Part shown: positions 1-3,998 of the stretch, piece by piece
How positions within the stretch are numbered: the first letter of the stretch is position 1
Layout of the letters: each line of letters begins with the position of its first letter
NCBI GenBank assembly: GCA_023436515.1
Contig: JAEZIV010000363.1
Span: forward strand, 1-5,851
Length of the DNA stretch: 5,851 nucleotides
From: Bacillota bacterium
GTDB taxonomy: Bacteria > Bacillota > Clostridia > Acetivibrionales > DSM-1351
Direction of reading: 5' to 3'
Notes under the pieces: model-generated
Told to the model about the DNA's origin: nothing
Seen by the model: only the letters and a program-made list of their open reading frames with translations
The model's database searches: none
Position numbers and translations under genes: made by a program

Positions 1-335
1 AGTTCATTAAATTTTGTAGGCTTGATGATGTAACTTCGGACTCCGTATGCTATAGCTTTTTGTGCATATTCAAAATCCTTATAAGCACTTAAAAATACCA
101 CCTTTGTTTTATGTCTTTGTTCATAGAGCATGCTAGCAAGCTCTATGCCGGACATTATAGGCATTTTAATATCACATAAAACAACATCTACCGGATGGTG
201 AAAAATGTAATCGAGAACTTGTCTACCGTTTTCACCCTCAGCAACAACTTCGAACCCGAAAGTATCCCATGGTATATAGTTAACAAGCCCATCCCTGATT
301 TTTGCCTCATCATCGGCAATTATTAGCTTATACAT
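1..335 (-). CDS. YesN-type response regulator, receiver domain (C-terminus beyond window)
   Basis: The 111 complete codons visible form a CheY-like receiver domain. It starts MYKLIIADDEAKIRDGL, with the acidic pair D8/D9. The phospho-acceptor is D55 in the string VVLCDIKMPIMSG, followed by the switch Ser S83 (FLSAY) and the invariant Lys K105 in IIKP. The sequence YKLIIADDE and the string LSAYKDFEYAQKAI are typical of YesN/AraC-type regulators, which carry a C-terminal AraC helix-turn-helix domain. That domain would lie past the left edge, so the output type is inferred. The ATG at 335-333 follows AAAAGGGGA (349-341, minus strand) with a 5-nt gap, which supports this start. The partner would be a membrane histidine kinase of the YesM type, not visible here. 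Divergent placement beside a sugar importer suggests that it regulates that operon. Confidence 0.9.
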   Translation of the reverse strand, partial: MYKLIIADDEAKIRDGLVNYIPWDTFGFEVVAEGENGRQVLDYIFHHPVDVVLCDIKMPIMSGIELASMLYEQRHKTKVVFLSAYKDFEYAQKAIAYGVRSYIIKPTKFNE

Positions 336-386
336 AACAATCCCCTTTTACATTCTTGGTAAACATAAAGCTAGATTTTATTCATT

Positions 387-415
387 ATTATAAGATATTC
401 CATACAAATAATCAA
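387..415 (-). promoter_or_regulatory. Predicted sigma-A-type promoter of the response regulator gene
   Basis: Read on the minus strand, there is a -35 box TTGATT (415-410), a 17-nt spacer (409-393) and a perfect -10 box TATAAT (392-387). Transcription would begin near 380, leaving a leader of about 45 nt before the ATG at 335. Box quality and spacing are close to the vegetative consensus, so basal expression of the regulator is expected. Prediction only. Confidence 0.7.
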
Positions 416-566
416 TTGAATAAGTAAGGAGCAAACATAATAAATTGCTTAAATTAAACACCTGCAAGCCCCTAGAATAGATAGATGTAGCCTGGTAAAA
501 ACATTGTAATCAAGTAAAATGTTGATACAAAAAGTTAAATTTTGAGGTTTCTTTTGAGGAGTGGTG

Positions 567-600
567 AATATATGATAACATATGTAAAATCACATATATT
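567..600. repeat. Inverted repeat, candidate operator upstream of the transport operon
   Basis: Perfect 8-bp arms AATATATG (567-574) and CATATATT (593-600) are separated by 18 nt. Inside lies the palindrome ACATATGT (578-585). A nested pair, ATATGT (580-585) and ACATAT (592-597), gives further symmetry. The site sits just upstream of the possible -10 box at 622-627, where an activator would be expected to bind. Because it is AT-only apart from a few bases, chance symmetry is possible. Confidence 0.4.
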
Positions 601-613
601 TTAATCATTATTG

Positions 614-630
614 TTTAGTACTATACTAAA
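614..630 (+). promoter_or_regulatory. Possible -10 region (TATACT) inside an inverted repeat
   Basis: TTTAGTA (614-620) and TACTAAA (624-630) form a perfect 7-bp inverted repeat with a 3-nt centre. The second arm overlaps TATACT (622-627), a good -10 box. No good -35 box lies 15-19 nt upstream; TTTTAA or TTAATC is the best available, which would fit a promoter needing an activator. Transcription would then start near 634, with a leader of about 45 nt. A repressor bound here would cover the -10 box, so positive and negative control are both conceivable. Confidence 0.35.
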
Positions 631-634
631 AAAC

Positions 635-644
635 GAGGTACCTC
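635..644. repeat. Perfect 10-bp palindrome GAGGTACCTC
   Basis: This fully symmetric, comparatively GC-rich 10-mer stands out in an AT-rich leader, 24 nt before the AGGAGG ribosome site. It is flanked by two direct copies of ATACTAA (623-629 and 652-658). With the flanking AAAC (631-634) and GTTT (647-650) it could form a small bulged hairpin in RNA. It may be an operator half or a leader structure; its function is unknown. Confidence 0.35.
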
Positions 645-678
645 AGGTTTCATACTAACAAATTAACAGGAGGATTTT

Positions 679-2055
679 ATGAGAAAAATTGTAAGGGTCA
701 TTTGTTGTTTTTGCTGCCTTCTACTTGTAAGTGGTTTGTTTTCTGCCTGTTCTTCAAATCAAAAGACAGATGTCGGTACGACGGGTACTTCAACGTCCAC
801 CGCAACGGACACCGGTAATACAAGTACTGATTCAAAAAAGGTTAATTTAAGGTTTTCATGGTGGGGAGGGGATGCTCGCCATAAGGCAACCCTTGATTCA
901 CTTAAAATTTATATGGATAAAAACCCTAATGTAAATATTTCAGCCGAATATACTGGTGATATGGGCGGATACCGTGACAAGCTGGCAACGCAAGTAGCAA
1001 GTGGTTCTGCTCCGGATCTTATACAAGTAGATGTAACCTGGCTGCCTGGTTATGCGACAAAAGGAGATGTTTTTTCTGACATGCTGGAGTATAAAGACAT
1101 TATTGATACCAAAAGCTTAGATCAGGACTTCATCAACAGATTCAGCATGTATGATAATAAGCTCCTTGGCCTACCTCTGGGAATCAATGCAGTAACATTC
1201 ATGTATAATTCAGACTTGGTAAAGAAAGCCGGGATTAATATCACTCCTGATTGGGATTGGGATGCATTCATCTCTGAAGGAAAAAAATTGCATCAGATGG
1301 ACAGCAATTTATATTTCCTTAATATTGATTCGCAATCCCTTCATGAAAATATTTTCTCAAATTATGTAAGGCAGCTCACCGGAAATAAATTGGTAAATGA
1401 TGATTATACATTAGGATTTGACAAGCAATCTGCTATGGAAACCTATAAGTTTATAAGTAGGTTGTTTGAAGAAAATATTTGTCAGCCTGCCAACGAATCT
1501 ACTGTTTACAATAAGGGAATTGACAAAAATCCAAAATGGATCGCCAATCAGTTTGCAGGTACTGTGAATTACGGGTCAAATATCGCTTTATTTAGGCCGG
1601 GACTGGGAGGAGAGGCAGCAGATGCCGTAAACATACCGGTAGCTAAAAATGCAAAGAATTCATCAATTATAGTCAGACCTCAGTCGTTTTTATGCATAAA
1701 TAATAGCTCTGCAGAAAAGCAGGAGTGTGCTAAATTCATAAATTACTTCCTGAATGACAAGGAATCTCAGCTTGCACTTAAGGATACAAGATCCGTTCCT
1801 CCTACAGAAACAGCAAGAAAAGCACTTGACGAAGCAGGATTAATAGACTCTTTATCTGTGAAGGTAGTAAATCAGGCTCTTCCGAAAGCAGGACTTGCAG
1901 ACAATAATTTGTCAACAAACCAACAGTTGAATGATGCAGGTGTGAGCGTAATGGAAAAAATCATGTTTGGTAAAGTAACGCCTGAAGAGGCCGCTGAGGA
2001 GATAATCAAGCAATTTACAGATATATTAAGCGATATGAAAGAAAACCAGAAGTAA
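679..2055 (+). CDS. Sugar ABC transporter substrate-binding lipoprotein (family 1)
   Basis: This is the extracellular solute-binding protein of a carbohydrate importer, 458 residues, the usual size for the family. It opens with a lipoprotein signal peptide: basic MRKIVR, a hydrophobic stretch 7-22, and a lipobox ending at C24 (LFSAC). A flexible Ser/Thr/Asp/Gly-rich linker (25-52) follows. The mature domain starts near VNLRFSWWGG (55-64) and shows family hallmarks: YRDKLATQVASGSAPDLIQ (98-116), GLPLGINAVTFMYNSDL (164-180) and PDWDWDAF (190-197). Aromatic residues such as W61, W62 and W121 may stack on sugar rings. AGGAGG (668-673), 5 nt before the ATG, supports this start. It begins the operon with two permeases downstream, and a hairpin follows its stop. 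The ligand cannot be read directly; the adjacent GH95 enzyme points to an oligosaccharide carrying an alpha-L-fucose or alpha-L-galactose cap. The signal peptide is unusually Cys-rich (C9, C10, C12, C13). Confidence 0.93.
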   Translation: MRKIVRVICCFCCLLLVSGLFSACSSNQKTDVGTTGTSTSTATDTGNTSTDSKKVNLRFSWWGGDARHKATLDSLKIYMDKNPNVNISAEYTGDMGGYRDKLATQVASGSAPDLIQVDVTWLPGYATKGDVFSDMLEYKDIIDTKSLDQDFINRFSMYDNKLLGLPLGINAVTFMYNSDLVKKAGINITPDWDWDAFISEGKKLHQMDSNLYFLNIDSQSLHENIFSNYVRQLTGNKLVNDDYTLGFDKQSAMETYKFISRLFEENICQPANESTVYNKGIDKNPKWIANQFAGTVNYGSNIALFRPGLGGEAADAVNIPVAKNAKNSSIIVRPQSFLCINNSSAEKQECAKFINYFLNDKESQLALKDTRSVPPTETARKALDEAGLIDSLSVKVVNQALPKAGLADNNLSTNQQLNDAGVSVMEKIMFGKVTPEEAAEEIIKQFTDILSDMKENQK

Positions 2056-2075
2056 TCAGCTGAAATACATCATTT

Positions 2076-2114
2076 ATCGAATGTTGCCTGATTGGCAACA
2101 TTCGATTATTTATT
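2076..2114 (+). terminator. Hairpin between binding-protein and permease genes (partial terminator or mRNA stabiliser)
   Basis: A perfect 13-bp stem (2076-2088 with 2094-2106; TCGAATGTTGCC against GGCAACATTCGA plus one A-T pair) closes a 5-nt loop, TGATT. The tail TTATTTATT is T-rich but interrupted by A, so termination is probably incomplete. It sits 20 nt after the stop codon of the binding protein and 35 nt before the next gene. In importer operons such structures commonly raise binding-protein mRNA over permease mRNA, by partial termination or by blocking 3' exonucleases. Confidence 0.75.
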
Positions 2115-2141
2115 AACACTTAGAAAGTTGGTTGATCTTAT

Positions 2142-3065
2142 ATGGAGATATCAAAGATAAAAAAGAGCACTAAAAAAGGTATAAGCTTGAAGGACGACAT
2201 AAGGGCATTTTTATATTTAAGTCCCTGGATTATAGGCTTTGCTGTCTTTCAATTATATCCTTTAATTGCTTCACTGATGTACTCTTTTACAAATCTGAAT
2301 TTAATGAATGTTCCCAAATTCATTGGTATAAAAAATTATGTGGATATGTTTACAAAGGATCCTGATTTTATTATTTCTTTGAAGGCGACTATAAAATATG
2401 TTTTGTTTGCTGTGCCGTCAAAATTGGTTTTTGCACTTTTTATAGCAGTATTGCTCAATATGAAAATAAGGGCTGTAAACTTTTTTAGAACTGTTTATTA
2501 TATTCCGTCAATAATGGGTGGGAGTGTTGCTGTGGCAATCCTGTGGAAAATTATGTTCGCGAAGGATGGCATCGTAAACAAGTTTATTGCATATTTACAT
2601 ATACCATCCATAGACTGGCTTGGCAGTCCGAACATTGCAATATATACATTAGGGCTGTTGGTTATATGGCAGTTTGGGTCTTCGATGGTTCTTTTCCTTG
2701 CAGGCTTAAAACAGATTCCTAATGAGTTCTATGAGGCAGGAGTGGTTGACGGTGCTTCAAAGCCAAGAATGTTTTTTTCTATTACACTGCCCATGTTGAC
2801 GCCTATTTTGTTCTTTAATCTTGTAATGCAGATGATAAGCGCTTTTCAGGAGTTTACGTCGGCTTTTGTTGTTACGAACGGTGGACCCCTGAAGTCCACA
2901 TATTTATATGGTATGAAGCTATATACTGAGGGATTCAGTCATTTTAAGATGGGCTATGCAAGTGCACTATCATGGGTGCTTTTTGTGATAATATTCGTAC
3001 TAACGGTTATCATATTCAAAACATCTGACAAATGGGTGTATTATGAAGACGGGGGTAAACTATGA
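2142..3065 (+). CDS. Carbohydrate ABC transporter permease 1 (MalF/UgpA-type)
   Basis: This 307-residue inner-membrane protein is one half of the importer's translocation pore. Hydrophobic segments lie at roughly 23-47, 86-106, 117-139, 163-188, 218-240 and 271-293, the six-helix plan of the compact family members that lack MalF's large periplasmic loop. The cytoplasmic EAA loop that docks the ATPase is clear: EFYEAGVVDG (195-204), then ITLP (214-217), with the invariant Gly G204. The N-terminal motif LYLSPWIIGFAVFQLYP (24-40) is typical of the MalF/UgpA class. It follows the hairpin after the binding-protein gene and overlaps the next permease by 4 nt. The start ATG lacks a good ribosome site; only AGAAAG (2122-2127), about 14 nt away, is visible. 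A TTG at 2187 is an alternative start, but it would remove 15 residues and has no better site. The ATG is preferred. Confidence 0.93.
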   Translation: MEISKIKKSTKKGISLKDDIRAFLYLSPWIIGFAVFQLYPLIASLMYSFTNLNLMNVPKFIGIKNYVDMFTKDPDFIISLKATIKYVLFAVPSKLVFALFIAVLLNMKIRAVNFFRTVYYIPSIMGGSVAVAILWKIMFAKDGIVNKFIAYLHIPSIDWLGSPNIAIYTLGLLVIWQFGSSMVLFLAGLKQIPNEFYEAGVVDGASKPRMFFSITLPMLTPILFFNLVMQMISAFQEFTSAFVVTNGGPLKSTYLYGMKLYTEGFSHFKMGYASALSWVLFVIIFVLTVIIFKTSDKWVYYEDGGKL

Positions 3066-3904
3066 CGAAGCCAATTATAAAAAACGCAATAAATTATGTT
3101 CTGCTTATCATAGTAGGTATTATAATAATATATCCCTTTATATGGTTGTGTTTTGCTTCATTCAAAAGTAATAAAGATATTTTCGGGTCATTGAATCTAT
3201 TGCCCTCAGAGATATCATTAAAGCCGTTTATTGAGGGATGGAAAGGCAGTGGCCAATATACCTATGGGAATTTCTTTTTAAACTCGGCAATACTAGTAAT
3301 ACCGACATCACTTTTTACAGTATTGTCCAGTATAAGTGTAAGCTATGCATTTGCACGGTTAAAATTTCATTTTAAAAAGCTGTTGTTCAGTCTCGTAATA
3401 GCAACACTCATGCTTCCAAATTCCGTTATAATAATACCGAGATACATGATTTTCAAAAATCTCAACTGGATTGATAGTTATCTCCCTTTCACAGTACCGG
3501 CTCTATTAGCCTGTAATTCTTTCTTTATATTTATGATGATACAGTTTTTCAGGGGTATACCCAGGGAGCTTGATGAATCAGCATATATTGATGGCTGTAA
3601 TTCCCTTACAATTCTGGTGAAAATATTGGCACCTCTCTGCAAGCCTGCCATTATGTCCGTTTTCCTGTTTCAATTCATGTGGACATGGAATGACTTTTTT
3701 AATTCGTTGATATACATCAACAGTGTAAGTAAGTATACGGTGACTTTAGGCTTACGAATGTCATTGGATAATCAATCCGGTGATTTACCCTGGAATCAAA
3801 TTATGGCAATGTCAGTTCTTACAATCGTTCCTTGTGTTCTGCTATTCTTTTTTGCACAAAAACATTTTGTAGAAGGTATTGCTACCACCGGTATTAAAGG
3901 CTGA
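3062..3904 (+). CDS. Carbohydrate ABC transporter permease 2 (MalG/UgpE-type)
   Basis: This 280-residue partner of the upstream permease completes the heterodimeric pore. Hydrophobic segments lie at about 11-32, 72-97, 106-127, 141-163, 194-216 and 248-266. The EAA loop reads ELDESAYIDGCNSL (169-182), with G178 and P191 in place. The ending QKHFVEGIATTGIKG is characteristic of MalG/UgpE-type permeases and shows the gene is complete. Its ATG overlaps the previous stop (ATGA, 3062-3065), so translation is probably coupled. GGGGG (3051-3055) upstream can serve as ribosome site. No ATPase gene follows; a shared MsmX/MsmK-type ATPase from elsewhere is inferred to energise the complex. Codon use and base composition resemble the neighbours, with no sign of damage. 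Confidence 0.94.
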   Translation: MTKPIIKNAINYVLLIIVGIIIIYPFIWLCFASFKSNKDIFGSLNLLPSEISLKPFIEGWKGSGQYTYGNFFLNSAILVIPTSLFTVLSSISVSYAFARLKFHFKKLLFSLVIATLMLPNSVIIIPRYMIFKNLNWIDSYLPFTVPALLACNSFFIFMMIQFFRGIPRELDESAYIDGCNSLTILVKILAPLCKPAIMSVFLFQFMWTWNDFFNSLIYINSVSKYTVTLGLRMSLDNQSGDLPWNQIMAMSVLTIVPCVLLFFFAQKHFVEGIATTGIKG

Positions 3905-3910
3905 TCAGCC
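3899..3910. repeat. 12-bp palindrome spanning the permease 2 stop codon
   Basis: GGCTGATCAGCC is perfectly symmetric and contains the TGA stop (3902-3904). As RNA it makes only a 4-bp stem with a 4-base loop and has no T-run after it, so it is not a convincing terminator. It could be a weak mRNA structure or an operator, or coincidence. Confidence 0.3.
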
Positions 3911-3922
3911 ATGCTAAATTAA

Positions 3923-3951
3923 TACACTTTTCTAAGGATGGCAGGTATAAT
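3923..3951 (+). promoter_or_regulatory. Possible secondary promoter ahead of the GH95 gene
   Basis: A perfect -10 box TATAAT (3946-3951) lies 47 nt before the GH95 start in the only long gap inside the plus-strand cluster (3905-3998). The matching -35 position, at 17-nt spacing, reads TACACT (3923-3928), which agrees with TTGACA at only three positions. No terminator precedes it, so the hydrolase is probably also read through from the importer genes. An internal start here is possible but weakly supported. Confidence 0.3.
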
Positions 3952-3998
3952 GAGAGTTGTATAAAATTATTAGTATGAGGAATTTGGGAGAGAGGAAT

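Larger units (their letters stand above)
336..678. other. Divergent intergenic regulatory region
   Basis: About 340 AT-rich bases separate the minus-strand regulator from the plus-strand binding-protein gene. The left part holds the regulator's promoter and ribosome site. The right part (567-644) is dense in inverted repeats, listed separately. An imperfect inverted pair, AACATT (500-505) and AATGTT (518-523), lies between them. I see no tRNA, no conserved riboswitch fold and no convincing protein-coding frame. Positions 424-499 show nothing I can name. Confidence 0.6.

Noticed and set aside
416..444. Plus-strand TTGAAT, 17-nt spacer, AATAAA resembling a promoter
   Set aside because: The -10 box is poor, the site would start transcripts over 220 nt before the first gene, and AT-rich DNA gives many such matches.
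572..604. Ten-codon reading frame (MITYVKSHIF) preceded by GAGGAG at 556-561, a possible leader peptide
   Set aside because: The spacing of 10 nt is long, it overlaps the inverted repeat, and the likeliest -10 box (622-627) is downstream, so it may not be transcribed. No attenuator hairpin follows.
2833..2848. ATAAGCGCTTTTCA, resembling a CcpA catabolite-repression (cre) site
   Set aside because: It lies deep inside the first permease gene, far from any start, and matches the consensus incompletely. Chance is the simpler explanation.
3899..3910. Palindrome at the end of permease 2 considered as an operon terminator
   Set aside because: The stem is only four pairs and no T-run follows, so it should not stop transcription before the GH95 gene.
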